58,033 bases of DNA, taken from assembly GCA_003212415.1 (NCBI GenBank), contig QCPT01000005.1:1-58033 (forward strand), read 5' to 3'. Positions 16,832 to 25,989 of this stretch are shown here, one piece after another. This DNA comes from Pelagibacteraceae bacterium AG-439-F23 (GTDB lineage: Bacteria > Pseudomonadota > Alphaproteobacteria > Pelagibacterales > Pelagibacteraceae). The position numbers and the translations under genes are program-made. Under the pieces are notes generated by a model. The model was not told the DNA's origin, did not search any database, and saw only the letters and a program-made list of their open reading frames with translations. The stretch's first letter is position 1; each line of letters begins with the position of its first letter.

Positions 16832-18007
16832 ATGACTAAATCATTTAGAACATTCTTAAAACATACCGCTAAAGATTATTATAATCAGTCAGTTAACCCG
16901 CCTGTAGTTAGAGCCTCAACAATAATATTTAAAACAATGAATGAACTTCGGAGAACTCAAGCCAAAGGTAAAAAAAATCCAATAGGTGGTCATTTCGATT
17001 ATGGAAGACAAGGAACTTCAACAACATTTATTTTACAACAAATGTTAAAAAAAATGGAAGAATGCCACCATGTTTTTTTAACTCCAACGGGATTTGGTTC
17101 AGTTTTTTTATCAATTTTTAGCATTGTTCGTCCAGGTGATGAAATTCTTGTTGCAGATCCAGTTTATTATCCAACAAGGCTTCTAACTCAAGATTTTCTT
17201 AAATCATTCCATATTAAAACAGTTTTTTATAATCCTCATGATTTAAATACATTAAAAGACAAAGTTACCAAAAAAACAAAATTAATTTATGTTGAAAGCC
17301 CAGGAAGCAATTCTTTCGAGTTTCAAGATTTATCTAGAATAGTATCAATTGCAAAAAAATATAAAATTTTTACAGCAATAGATAACACTTGGGCTACACC
17401 ATATTTTTTGAAACCAATTAAATTGGGTTTTGATATGTCTATTGTTTCTGCAACTAAATATTATTCTGGGCACTCAGATGTAATGGGAGGAAGTTTAGCA
17501 GTAAATAAAAGAGTTTTTAAATATGTTGAGAAAGCAAATAAAATAACAGGATTAAGACTAGGGCCCGATGATGCTTATCTTGTAATAAGAGGATTGAGAA
17601 CTTTAGATATACGTTTAGACAAACATCAAGAAAATGCAAAAAAAATTGCAAATTTTTTATCTAAAAATAAAAAAATTAAACTTTTATATCCTTACAAAAA
17701 AGGATCACATAATTATAAAATGTGGAAAAAATATTATTCTGGTGCTTCAGGATTGATGGGTTTAAAAATTAAAGCAAAAAGCAAAAAGTCTGTTCTTAAA
17801 TTTGTAAATTCTTTAAAATTATTTGGATATGGATATAGTTGGGGAGGTTTTGAAAGTCTTGCTTTACAGCAAGAGTTTAGAGAATTAGGTAATAGAAAAT
17901 ATTTAGGATTAAATAAAGACGAACATTTAGTTAGACTTCATATAGGTCTTGAAGATCCACAAGATTTGATAAATGATTTAAGAACCGCATTAAAAAATAT
18001 TAAATGA
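16832..18007 (+). CDS. metC: Cystathionine beta-lyase-type PLP enzyme
   Basis: Cys/Met-metabolism PLP enzyme of 391 residues. The PLP lysine is in SATKYYSGHSD (K209), the cofactor-contacting Asp and Tyr motifs DNTWATPYF and DYGRQGTST are present, and length is normal. The motif set fits cystathionine beta-lyase, which splits cystathionine into homocysteine, pyruvate and ammonium. Cystathionine gamma-synthase or another Cys/Met lyase is possible. The following MFS gene overlaps it by 4 bases (ATGA), so the two are co-translated. I looked upstream for a SAM-type riboswitch and saw none. Confidence 0.82.
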   Translation: MTKSFRTFLKHTAKDYYNQSVNPPVVRASTIIFKTMNELRRTQAKGKKNPIGGHFDYGRQGTSTTFILQQMLKKMEECHHVFLTPTGFGSVFLSIFSIVRPGDEILVADPVYYPTRLLTQDFLKSFHIKTVFYNPHDLNTLKDKVTKKTKLIYVESPGSNSFEFQDLSRIVSIAKKYKIFTAIDNTWATPYFLKPIKLGFDMSIVSATKYYSGHSDVMGGSLAVNKRVFKYVEKANKITGLRLGPDDAYLVIRGLRTLDIRLDKHQENAKKIANFLSKNKKIKLLYPYKKGSHNYKMWKKYYSGASGLMGLKIKAKSKKSVLKFVNSLKLFGYGYSWGGFESLALQQEFRELGNRKYLGLNKDEHLVRLHIGLEDPQDLINDLRTALKNIK

Positions 18008-19227
18008 GTCCAGAAAAATTTTTTCAAAGCAAAACAGCTTTGATAACATTAATAGCAGCAAGCATAGTAGTAATAATTTCTCTAGGAGTAAGACAAACAT
18101 TTGGTCTCTTTTATTTAGATTTTTCAACAGACTTAGACATTTCAATTACTCATTTTGGTTTTGCAATAGGTTTGCAACTTTTTCTTTGGGGATTGTTTGG
18201 ACCTTTGTTTGGAATTATTACGGATAAATATGGTGGCAATGTTGCAATTTTTATAGGTTTTTTATTTTATCTAGCAGGTGTTTATTTATTTTATTTAGGA
18301 TTTAATACAGGATTTTACTTCACATTAACCATGGGAATATTGATTGGAGTAGGTTTGGCATCTACAGCTATAAGTATACCTGTTGCAGTTGTTGCTAAAC
18401 ATTTTCCTTTATCAAATAGAACAATTGCCACTGGAATTGTTACTTCTGCCGGATCATTTGGGTATTTTGTATCACCTTTAATTGTAAGATATTCCTTAAT
18501 AGAGGCGGGATGGCAAACAACAATATTATTTTTCATTTTTTTTCTTATTTTAGGTCTTGTTGTTGCTTTATTTGTAACAACGCCAAAAATGCCAGTTGGA
18601 ACCACAGTCCAAGAGAATAAACAAACAGCTATGGAAGCAATAAAGGAAGCTTTTTCTAATAGTAGTTTTAATTACTTGACACTTGGATTTTTTGTATGTG
18701 GTTGGCATATAGCGTTAGTGGCAACTCATATACCGACTTATGTTAACGATCGAGGACTTCCCGAATGGTGTGCTGCTGCAATATTGGCATTAATTGGATT
18801 GTTTAATATGATAGGCACTATAACTGCGGGCTATCTATCAACAAGGTTTAGTAAAAAATTAATATTGAGCGCAATATACCTATTAAGAGGAGTTTCAATC
18901 ATTTACTTTATATTTTTACCACCAAGTATATTCAATGCTATGGTTTTTGGTGTAACTTTTGGATTTTTATGGCTAGCTACAGTACCCCCTACTAACGGTT
19001 TGGTAGCACATATATTTGGTACAAAATATATTGGTTTATTGTACGGATTTGTTTTTCTAAGCCACCAAGTTGGTTCATTTTTAGGAGCATATTTAAGTGG
19101 AGTTTTTTACGATCTTTATGGATCATTTGATTATGCATGGTACATTTCTATCGCTTTATCTATTTTTGCAGGTTTGATACATTTGCCAATAAAAGAGAGA
19201 GCAATTGAAAGAGCGCAAACTGTATAA
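18004..19227 (+). CDS. MFS transporter
   Basis: A 407-residue inner-membrane transporter with 12 predicted helices and a central loop near residues 195-215. The first helix runs IAASIVVIISLGVRQTFGLF, and the loop between helices 2 and 3 carries GIITDKYGG, the MFS motif G-x-x-x-D-x-x-G. The overall pattern is close to the oxalate/formate or monocarboxylate porter groups. Coupling to the metC-like gene hints at a sulfur amino acid or a keto-acid product as substrate, but that is inference only. The next gene starts 23 bases inside its 3' end. Confidence 0.85.
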   Translation: MSPEKFFQSKTALITLIAASIVVIISLGVRQTFGLFYLDFSTDLDISITHFGFAIGLQLFLWGLFGPLFGIITDKYGGNVAIFIGFLFYLAGVYLFYLGFNTGFYFTLTMGILIGVGLASTAISIPVAVVAKHFPLSNRTIATGIVTSAGSFGYFVSPLIVRYSLIEAGWQTTILFFIFFLILGLVVALFVTTPKMPVGTTVQENKQTAMEAIKEAFSNSSFNYLTLGFFVCGWHIALVATHIPTYVNDRGLPEWCAAAILALIGLFNMIGTITAGYLSTRFSKKLILSAIYLLRGVSIIYFIFLPPSIFNAMVFGVTFGFLWLATVPPTNGLVAHIFGTKYIGLLYGFVFLSHQVGSFLGAYLSGVFYDLYGSFDYAWYISIALSIFAGLIHLPIKERAIERAQTV

Positions 19228-20419
19228 ATTTAAATTTAGTCCATACCTAGAGAAACTTTATCAATCAAATAAACCAGTAATAATTTATAAATTTAATGGT
19301 GGGTATAATATTTATACAGATTTTTCAAAAAAGATTATTTTAAATAATAAAAATATAGTTAATTTTTTAAATTCATTTGAAAAACGCAAATATAGAAAAG
19401 AAACTGATTTATACCTTGGATTTTTTGGATATGAGATACTTAATAATTTATTAGGATTAAAGATAAAAAAACAAAAAAAACTAAATTTTTATAAAGGTGT
19501 ATTTTATAAACCTGAAACAATAATAAAAATTAGAAAAAAAATCTCTATCATATCAAACATCAAATCACAGAAATTTAATAATTCCTTTCAATCTACAAAA
19601 ATTCTTAGTCCATTTAAATTAAATATAGATTACAAGAAGTACAAAAAAATATTTAATATTTTTTCAAAAAAAATTAGAAAAGGAGAAACTTACCAAATCA
19701 AAATATGCACAAAGTATAAAAATAAATCTCTAATTAATCCTATAAATTTTTTCTGGAGATTAATGAAATCTAATGCTTCCCCAGAATCTTTTATGATAAG
19801 AGATAAAAATTATTCTATCGTTAGCTGTTCTCCAGAAACTTTAATTTCAAAAAAAGGAAAAAATATAATCACAAAACCTATAGCCGGAACATTAAAAAAA
19901 AATAAATTTACAAATAAATCAACAGCTCTAAATTTTTTTAAAAACAACATTAAAGAAACTAAAGAACACAATATGATTGTTGATATGGAAAGAAATGATT
20001 TATCAAGAATATGCAAAGCCGGAAGTGTAAAAATTAAAAAGAAAAAATATGTGGAAGAATTTAAGCATTTATATCATTATGTTACTAGCGTTGAAGGAAG
20101 GTTGAATAATTATTGTAAAATTAAAGATATTATTAAAGCAATGATGCCAGGGGGCTCTGTTATTGGATGTCCAAAAATTAGAACTCTTGAATTATTAAAT
20201 CAACAAGAAAAAGAAGATAGAAATATTTTTACAGGTAGTTTTGGTTATATAAAATTTAATAAAGATATGAGATTTAATATAATTATTAGATCTATTTTAA
20301 ATTATAAAAATTTTTCAGAAATTTCTGCAGCTTCAGGAGTTGTTTTAGATAGTGCAGCAAGAAAAGAATTTAACGAGAATTTTATTAAAGCAAAATCCTT
20401 ATTGGAGTTATATAAATGA
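19205..20419 (+). CDS. pabB: Aminodeoxychorismate synthase component I
   Basis: Chorismate-binding enzyme of 404 residues that uses ammonia from PabA to make 4-amino-4-deoxychorismate for folate. Landmarks of the PabB/TrpE C-terminal domain are KPIAGTLKK, the EHNMIVDMERNDLSRIC segment, PGGSVIGCPK and TGSFGYI. The TTG at 19205 is the start that gives the full N-terminal domain; it overlaps the MFS gene and follows a purine-rich stretch. The protein is extremely Lys/Asn-rich. PabB is favoured over TrpE because of the following pabA and pabC. Confidence 0.85.
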   Translation: MKERKLYKFKFSPYLEKLYQSNKPVIIYKFNGGYNIYTDFSKKIILNNKNIVNFLNSFEKRKYRKETDLYLGFFGYEILNNLLGLKIKKQKKLNFYKGVFYKPETIIKIRKKISIISNIKSQKFNNSFQSTKILSPFKLNIDYKKYKKIFNIFSKKIRKGETYQIKICTKYKNKSLINPINFFWRLMKSNASPESFMIRDKNYSIVSCSPETLISKKGKNIITKPIAGTLKKNKFTNKSTALNFFKNNIKETKEHNMIVDMERNDLSRICKAGSVKIKKKKYVEEFKHLYHYVTSVEGRLNNYCKIKDIIKAMMPGGSVIGCPKIRTLELLNQQEKEDRNIFTGSFGYIKFNKDMRFNIIIRSILNYKNFSEISAASGVVLDSAARKEFNENFIKAKSLLELYK

Positions 20420-20973
20420 TCTATATTATTGACCATCAAGATTCTTTTACTTGGAATGTGGTTCATCAATTTTCTGAATTTCAGAAAGTATATTGTTCAA
20501 ATTTTTTTAATCTCAACCAAAATTTATTGGATAAATCAAAAATAATTGTTTTTTCTCCAGGCCCAGGTTCTCCCAAAGATTATCCAGGAACATCTAAAAT
20601 CTATAAAAAGTACAAAGGCAAGAAAAAGATAATAGGTATATGTTTAGGATATCAGCAAATATTATATTGTGAAAAAGCAAATATTGTTCAACAAAAACGG
20701 ATTTTTCATGGGCATCAGTCAAGCGTTACTGTGACGAGTAATAAATCATTATTTAAAAAAAATTCTAAATTTAAAGTAGGTCGCTACCATTCACTTAAAC
20801 TTAAAGAGCCTTTTTTTAAAAAAAATTTTGAAATAACAATGAGATGCTCTACAACAGGTATAGCTATGGGTTTCGAAAATAGAAAGGATGATGTATACGG
20901 ATTTCAATTTCATCCGGATTCATTTTTAACAACAAATGGTAAAATACTTATTAAAAAAATCTTATCAGCGTAA
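20416..20973 (+). CDS. pabA: Aminodeoxychorismate synthase glutaminase
   Basis: Class I glutamine amidotransferase of 185 residues that supplies ammonia to PabB. The nucleophile is C76 in GICLGYQQ and the oxyanion region SPGPGSP is intact. The His of the triad is H166 in FQFHPDSF. The residue after HP, normally Glu (HPES), is Asp (D168) here, a conservative change of a catalytic-triad member. It overlaps pabB by 4 bases (ATGA) and pabC by about 38 bases. Confidence 0.85.
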   Translation: MIYIIDHQDSFTWNVVHQFSEFQKVYCSNFFNLNQNLLDKSKIIVFSPGPGSPKDYPGTSKIYKKYKGKKKIIGICLGYQQILYCEKANIVQQKRIFHGHQSSVTVTSNKSLFKKNSKFKVGRYHSLKLKEPFFKKNFEITMRCSTTGIAMGFENRKDDVYGFQFHPDSFLTTNGKILIKKILSA

Positions 20974-21712
20974 AGATTTAAAAGAAATTAAATTTAGAGA
21001 TCTATGGAATGATCATGGTGTTTTTACAACAATGTGGATTTATGGAAAACCAGCAAAAATACTTTTTTTTAAATCGCATATAGATAATTTAATAAAATCT
21101 TTAAAAGCTTATAAAATTTATGAAAAAAAAATTAATTTAAAAATATTAAAATTAATTAATATAAATATTAAAAAAAATAAAAAATATAATCATTTGTTAA
21201 GGGTAGCTATTAACAAAAAATTGATATCAGTATCTCTAAGAAATAAATTCAAAACTACTAGTAATTTTAATTTACAATTAGTTAACTATAAAAGAATTAA
21301 TCCTCAATACAAAAACTTAAAATATAAGATAATACTAAAACATTTGTCAAAGTTAAATACCAACAAATCAGATATAGCATTAAAAGTTGGTAACAAAATT
21401 TTAGAAACAGGAACATCAAACTTGCTTTTTGTATCTAATAATAAAATTTTTTCTCCTATAAATAATTTTTATAAAGGCACAAACTATAAGTATTTTGAAA
21501 AAAAAATAAGAATTATAAAAAAAAATATTATCTTAAAGCAATTAAATAAATTTGAAGAGATAATATTAATTGGCTCTGGCAAAGGAGTAACATCAGTTAA
21601 AAATATTAATGAAATTAAATGGAAAAGAAAAGATAATACAATATTTAAAAAACTTTCATTAATTTATAACAAAGAGATAAAAAAACAAAAAAATTTTAAT
21701 AAATTATTATGA
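20936..21712 (+). CDS. pabC: Aminodeoxychorismate lyase-type class IV aminotransferase
   Basis: Fold type IV PLP enzyme of 258 residues. It would cleave aminodeoxychorismate to 4-aminobenzoate and pyruvate. The class IV signature appears as ALKVGNKILETGTSNLLFV around residues 146-164, and the LIGSGKGVTSV end motif is present near residue 220. I keep the ATG at 20936 although it overlaps pabA, because a nearby later start is not obvious. Base composition is even more AT-rich than the neighbours, with long Lys/Asn runs. Together with pabB and pabA it forms a complete 4-aminobenzoate branch. Confidence 0.78.
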   Translation: MVKYLLKKSYQRKDLKEIKFRDLWNDHGVFTTMWIYGKPAKILFFKSHIDNLIKSLKAYKIYEKKINLKILKLININIKKNKKYNHLLRVAINKKLISVSLRNKFKTTSNFNLQLVNYKRINPQYKNLKYKIILKHLSKLNTNKSDIALKVGNKILETGTSNLLFVSNNKIFSPINNFYKGTNYKYFEKKIRIIKKNIILKQLNKFEEIILIGSGKGVTSVKNINEIKWKRKDNTIFKKLSLIYNKEIKKQKNFNKLL

Positions 21713-22110
21713 GAGATCCAAATAATCCTTGTTTGTTTTGTAATACTGATAAAAAAGAATACATTTTCGAAAATGATTTGGCTTACGCAACTTTTGATTC
21801 TTATCCTGTATCAAAATTTCATGTATTAATTATTCCAAAAAGGCACATTAAAAGCTATTTTGAATTATCAGCCGATGAATTTGTTGCTTGTAATAAAATT
21901 ATTATTTTAAGTAAAAACAAAATAGAGAACGAAGATCAAACAATTAAAGGATTTAATTTGGGAACTAATTGTGGAAAAATAGCAGGTCAATCTATTAATC
22001 ATTGTCATATTCACTTGATTCCAAGAAGAGCAGGCGATGTTGAGAATCCCCAGGGTGGAGTAAGGGGTGTTATTCCTTCAATGCAACATTATATAAGAAA
22101 ATCTAAATAA
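21709..22110 (+). CDS. HIT-family nucleotide hydrolase or transferase
   Basis: A 133-residue histidine-triad protein. The active site NHCHIHLIP carries H98, H100 and H102. The N-terminal CLFCNTDKKEYIFEND pattern with two Cys is typical of HinT-like members. Such enzymes cut phosphoramidates or nucleotidyl adducts. It overlaps pabC by 4 bases (ATGA), ending this operon. Confidence 0.9.
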   Translation: MRDPNNPCLFCNTDKKEYIFENDLAYATFDSYPVSKFHVLIIPKRHIKSYFELSADEFVACNKIIILSKNKIENEDQTIKGFNLGTNCGKIAGQSINHCHIHLIPRRAGDVENPQGGVRGVIPSMQHYIRKSK

Positions 22111-22207
22111 ATTTGGCATATATGCTGTTGAAATGTCAATATAACGCGGTTGATCTATTATTATAAGTGTACTAAAAAACTCAAATCTAAAAAGGAGATA
22201 ATACACT

Positions 22208-23008
22208 GTGTTTTTAACAAATCCATTTGCGTTGCTATCAGAAACTGTGCCAACAATATTTATGCAAAGTTTCGTGGTAGTTATGGCAATACTAGTAATA
22301 GCAGGCACCTTATTAGACATAATTCATAAAAAAAATGTTAAATATTTTTTTAAAAATGCAAAAAAAGCAAAACTATCTGCTAAGAAAACCCTAAGTTCAT
22401 CTGAGAAAATTTCTGTAATTTCAAAAACTATAGTAAGCGATATTGCAACTACATCAGAATTAGGAGCAGGAAAAAGAAGAGCGGCTCATCTCTTAGGAAT
22501 GTACGGAACTATATTATTTTGGATCGGTTCTGTAATAATGATATTTTGTTATTCTAATCCAAATTCAGAAACTCCTTCAGCATGGCCTATTATTTGGCAC
22601 GTAGGAGCTATAATGACAGTGCTGGGAGGATCATGGTTTTGGTTTTTTTTAAGAGTAGATGTTTATTCAGAAGCTCAACCTTGGTATAGAATTATTAAAG
22701 CTGATTTATTTGTACTAGCACTTGTTGCAACTTGTTTATTTGGATTAATATGGTCTTACCTGCAATCATTAAATTTAAATGATAGATGGGATGATAAAGT
22801 ATTTTTAGTTTTATTTATTGTATCCAACCTTGTGCTTTTTGGTGGAGTATATTGGTCAAAATTTGCACATATGTTTTACAAGCCAGGAGCAGCAATACAA
22901 AAAAATTTAGCAGAAGCCGATGGTTCTAGAGATAATCTTCCACCAGAAGCAGATGCACCAGAACAATTTGGCTTAGGTATAAAAAGAGAAGAGCCAAAAC
23001 ATTATTAA
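22208..23008 (+). CDS. aprM: AprM, membrane anchor of APS reductase
   Basis: A 266-residue membrane protein with about five to six hydrophobic segments. It carries spaced His residues (RRAAHLLGMYG, IIWHVGAIM, SKFAHMFYKPGAA) that could ligate heme b, as in QmoC/NarI-type subunits. The start is GTG at 22208 behind a clear ribosome binding site (aaggag). It precedes aprB and aprA, the order seen in SAR11 and several sulfur oxidisers, where AprM is thought to pass electrons from APS reductase to quinones. The Pro/Glu-rich C-terminal tail is cytoplasmic by prediction. Confidence 0.85.
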   Translation: MFLTNPFALLSETVPTIFMQSFVVVMAILVIAGTLLDIIHKKNVKYFFKNAKKAKLSAKKTLSSSEKISVISKTIVSDIATTSELGAGKRRAAHLLGMYGTILFWIGSVIMIFCYSNPNSETPSAWPIIWHVGAIMTVLGGSWFWFFLRVDVYSEAQPWYRIIKADLFVLALVATCLFGLIWSYLQSLNLNDRWDDKVFLVLFIVSNLVLFGGVYWSKFAHMFYKPGAAIQKNLAEADGSRDNLPPEADAPEQFGLGIKREEPKHY

Positions 23009-23037
23009 TATGATACTGAAAGGAAAAAAATAAAATT

Positions 23038-23508
23038 ATGTCAACTTTTGTATACATGACTCGTTGTGATGGATGTGGACATTGCGTAGATATTTGTCCT
23101 TCAGACATTATGCATATAGATGAAACAATTAGAAGAGCAAAAAATATAGAACCAAATTTTTGTTGGGAATGTTATTCATGTGTTAAAGCATGTCCTAATC
23201 ATGCAATTGATGTTCGTGGTTACGCTGATTTCGCACCAATGGGACATAGCGTAAGAGTTAGAAGAGAAGAAGAAAAAGGAACAATCTCTTGGAAAATAAA
23301 ATTTAGAAATGGAACCGAAAAAGATTTTGTATCTCCAATTACAACAAAACCTTGGGGTAAATTTATCCCAAAACTTGCCGAAGGTGAGAAACCAAACCAA
23401 GGGGAGATTAATTCTCAAATTCTTTATTCTGAACCAGAGGGTTTAAATACAAACAAAGAATTACCTAAAGTAGAAAAAAGCGCATTCAAAAAGGGAGTTT
23501 ATTATTAA
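23038..23508 (+). CDS. aprB: Adenylylsulfate reductase beta subunit
   Basis: Iron-sulfur subunit of 156 residues. Two [4Fe-4S] motifs are visible: C10, C13, C16, C20 (CDGCGHCVDICP) and C42, C45, C48, C52 (CWECYSCVKACP). The C-terminal part wraps around AprA in known structures. It transfers electrons between the AprA flavin and the membrane. The last base of its stop is the first base of the aprA ATG (TAATG). Confidence 0.95.
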   Translation: MSTFVYMTRCDGCGHCVDICPSDIMHIDETIRRAKNIEPNFCWECYSCVKACPNHAIDVRGYADFAPMGHSVRVRREEEKGTISWKIKFRNGTEKDFVSPITTKPWGKFIPKLAEGEKPNQGEINSQILYSEPEGLNTNKELPKVEKSAFKKGVYY

Positions 23509-25364
23509 TGGCTAGAAAAACTGTATTAGAAAATTGTGATATTTTAGTTGTAGGTGGAGGCATGGCTGGAACAGGTGCGGCTTTTGAGGCTAGGCACTGG
23601 GGTAGAGATTTAAAAATAATTTGCGTTGAAAAAGCAAATATTGACAGAAGTGGAGCTGTGGCTCAGGGTCTTTATGCAATAAACTGTTATATGGGTATGC
23701 AATGGGATGAAAATCAGCCCGAAGATCATGTGAGATATGCTCGTAATGATCTAATGGGTATGGTGAGAGAAGATCTTGGTTATGACATGGCTCGTCATGT
23801 TGACTCAACAGTACATATGTTTGATGAGTGGGGTTTGCCTATGATGAAAAATGAAAAAACTGGTCGTTATTTAAGAGAAGGTAAATGGCAAATAATGATA
23901 CATGGCGAAAGTTACAAACCAATTGTTGCAGAAGCTGCAAAAAAATCTGCTGACAAAATATACAATAGAATTATGATTACACATCTACTTATGGATGAAA
24001 CAAAAGAGAATAGAGTGGGTGGAGCAGTAGGATTTAACATGAGAACAGGGGACTACCACGTATTTAGAGCAAAAACAGTAATAGTTGCTGCTGGTGGAGC
24101 ATCCCACATATTCAAACCAAGAGCTGTTGGAGAAGGAATGGGTAGAACTTGGTACGCACCTTGGAGTAATGGTTCAGCTTATGCATTGCCAATTGCTGTT
24201 GGTGCTAAAATGACTCAAATGGAAAACAGAATTGTTTTATGTAGATTTAAAGATGGATATGGTCCAGTTGGAGCCTATTTCTTACATTTAAAAACTTACA
24301 CTCAAAATGCCAATGGAGAAAATTATGAAAAAAAATGGTATGATCATACAAAGGAAATGGTTGGTGAATATATCGATCACCACCCAACACCAACTTGTTT
24401 GCGTAATCATGCCTTTATTCAAGAAACAATGGCTGGTGGCGGACCTATTCACATGGTTACTACAGAAGCGTTCCAAGATCCTCATCTAGAAACAGTTGGA
24501 TGGGAAAATTTTCTAGGAATGACAGTTGGGCAGGCAGTTGTATGGGCATCTCAAAATATTGATCCAAAATACACTAATCCGGAACTAACTACATCAGAAC
24601 CATATGTTATGGGTTCACACGCTACTTGCTCAGGGGCATGGGTGAGTGGACCAGAAGATCTTTCGCCTCCAGAATATTTTTGGGGATATAATAGAATGTT
24701 AACTGTAGAAGGTCTTTTTGGAGCAGGTGACACGGTAGGAGGGAGTGCCCATAAATTCTCATCAGGATCGTTTACAGAAGGAAGATTAGCTGCAAAAGCA
24801 GCTGTTAAATATATTGAAGATGAAAAAGCCAAAGATATAAAAGTAAGCGATAAACAGTGTGAAGATTTTAAAGAAATTATATTTAAACCATTAGAAAATT
24901 ATACTGTTGGTAGAAATGAAATTACTGGAGGAACTGTATCACCAAGTTATATTTCTCCAATCCAAGGACTTCAAAGACTTCAAAGAATTATGGATGAATA
25001 TGTAGGTGGTATTGCAACCAACTATATGACTAATGCTAATATGCTTAAAAGAGGATTGGAATTATTAGAATGGCTACAGGAAGATTTAGAAAATGTTGGT
25101 GCCGAAGATTATCACCAGCTAATGCGTGCTTGGGAGTTAAAACATCGAGCTCTTACATCACAGTGTGTAACGGAGCACACAATGTTCCGTGAAGAAACAC
25201 GTTGGCCAGGTTATTATTACAGAGGAGATCATATAAAACTAGATGACGAAAATTGGCATTGTTTAACAGTATCAAGACGAGACCCTAAAACTGGTAAGTT
25301 TACTCTAGAAAAAGTCCCTGTTTATCACATTGTAGATGAAAAAGAGAAAAAACAAGCTTCTTAA
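23508..25364 (+). CDS. aprA: Adenylylsulfate reductase alpha subunit
   Basis: FAD subunit of 618 residues, the usual length. The FAD-binding motif ILVVGGGMAGTGAAFEARHW is at residues 11-30, followed by GAVAQGLYAINCYMG and a second flavin-contacting VIVAAGGASHIFKPR. The C-terminal helical part ends with the conserved EETRWPGYYYRGD. The enzyme interconverts sulfite plus AMP and adenylylsulfate. In a bacterium with no dissimilatory sulfite reductase in view, oxidation of sulfite is the likely direction. It fits the nearby xsc and suyAB, which both release sulfite. Confidence 0.95.
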   Translation: MARKTVLENCDILVVGGGMAGTGAAFEARHWGRDLKIICVEKANIDRSGAVAQGLYAINCYMGMQWDENQPEDHVRYARNDLMGMVREDLGYDMARHVDSTVHMFDEWGLPMMKNEKTGRYLREGKWQIMIHGESYKPIVAEAAKKSADKIYNRIMITHLLMDETKENRVGGAVGFNMRTGDYHVFRAKTVIVAAGGASHIFKPRAVGEGMGRTWYAPWSNGSAYALPIAVGAKMTQMENRIVLCRFKDGYGPVGAYFLHLKTYTQNANGENYEKKWYDHTKEMVGEYIDHHPTPTCLRNHAFIQETMAGGGPIHMVTTEAFQDPHLETVGWENFLGMTVGQAVVWASQNIDPKYTNPELTTSEPYVMGSHATCSGAWVSGPEDLSPPEYFWGYNRMLTVEGLFGAGDTVGGSAHKFSSGSFTEGRLAAKAAVKYIEDEKAKDIKVSDKQCEDFKEIIFKPLENYTVGRNEITGGTVSPSYISPIQGLQRLQRIMDEYVGGIATNYMTNANMLKRGLELLEWLQEDLENVGAEDYHQLMRAWELKHRALTSQCVTEHTMFREETRWPGYYYRGDHIKLDDENWHCLTVSRRDPKTGKFTLEKVPVYHIVDEKEKKQAS

Positions 25365-25382
25365 AAATTTAAAATCAATTTA

Positions 25383-25733
25383 ATGAGTATTACAGATAAG
25401 TCTGACGAAGAAATAATCAAAATTGCTGAACCAATTTGGGCGAATTTAGTAAAATCTTCAAATATAAAAGACTATGGTGGCTTTACTAAAGATTTATCAT
25501 CTCAGATGCTTTATGGAGCTAATGAGGTTGAACTTGGTAAACAATGGGCCAACAATGAACTTATATCAACCTTATCAGAAGGATGTAAGGCTTTTGGCTG
25601 CATTAGAAGAGGTCTGTATGTTACGGTACTATATAAACAGACTAGCACCAAGATACCGGGAGAGTTCCTGGGCCGACTCGTTTTAGGAGACGAAGGAGAT
25701 ATAATTAAAGTTTTTGGAGCTACAATCTTTTAA
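25383..25733 (+). CDS. Unrecognised 116-residue protein after aprA
   Basis: Starts 18 bases after aprA and is probably in the same transcript. The sequence is hydrophilic at first (SITDKSDEEIIKIAEPIWANL), then has GCKAFGCIRRGLYVTVLYK, with two Cys five residues apart, and ends in a glycine-rich DEGDIIKVFGATIF. No signal peptide or membrane helix. A stretch of about 40 bases near 25650-25690 has GC-rich codons unlike the rest. I do not recognise a family. Its position suggests a helper of APS reductase or sulfite metabolism. Confidence 0.75.
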   Translation: MSITDKSDEEIIKIAEPIWANLVKSSNIKDYGGFTKDLSSQMLYGANEVELGKQWANNELISTLSEGCKAFGCIRRGLYVTVLYKQTSTKIPGEFLGRLVLGDEGDIIKVFGATIF

Positions 25734-25799
25734 AAATTTTTTTTATTTTTTTTTAAGAAAATTCTTGCAAAATTTATAATCTAGGTGTACTTGGCGTGT

Positions 25800-25946
25800 A
25801 TGCTTAATAATTTTCAAAAAAATGTAAAATCATCTATTAAGCAAATTCAAAACTTTCAAACAATACTTAATACTAAATCAGCCGTATATTTTGGTTTAGT
25901 TACTTACTGGATAATTATTTTAATTGGCACATTTACCAACATTTAA
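25800..25946 (+). CDS. 48-residue small membrane protein before tauE
   Basis: ATG-started ORF in the gap between the apr cluster and the exporter gene. The product opens MLNNFQKNVKSSIKQIQNF, an amphipathic, Lys/Gln-rich half, then has one membrane helix (SAVYFGLVTYWIIILIGTF) at the C-terminus, ending FTNI. No clear ribosome binding site; a weak ggcgtg lies just upstream. The amphipathic-plus-helix design and lack of any other gene here support it, but it could be a chance ORF. Confidence 0.5.
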   Translation: MLNNFQKNVKSSIKQIQNFQTILNTKSAVYFGLVTYWIIILIGTFTNI

Positions 25947-25989
25947 TCATTTGGTTGACATTGATATTTTAGAAGAATAGTTACGTGAT

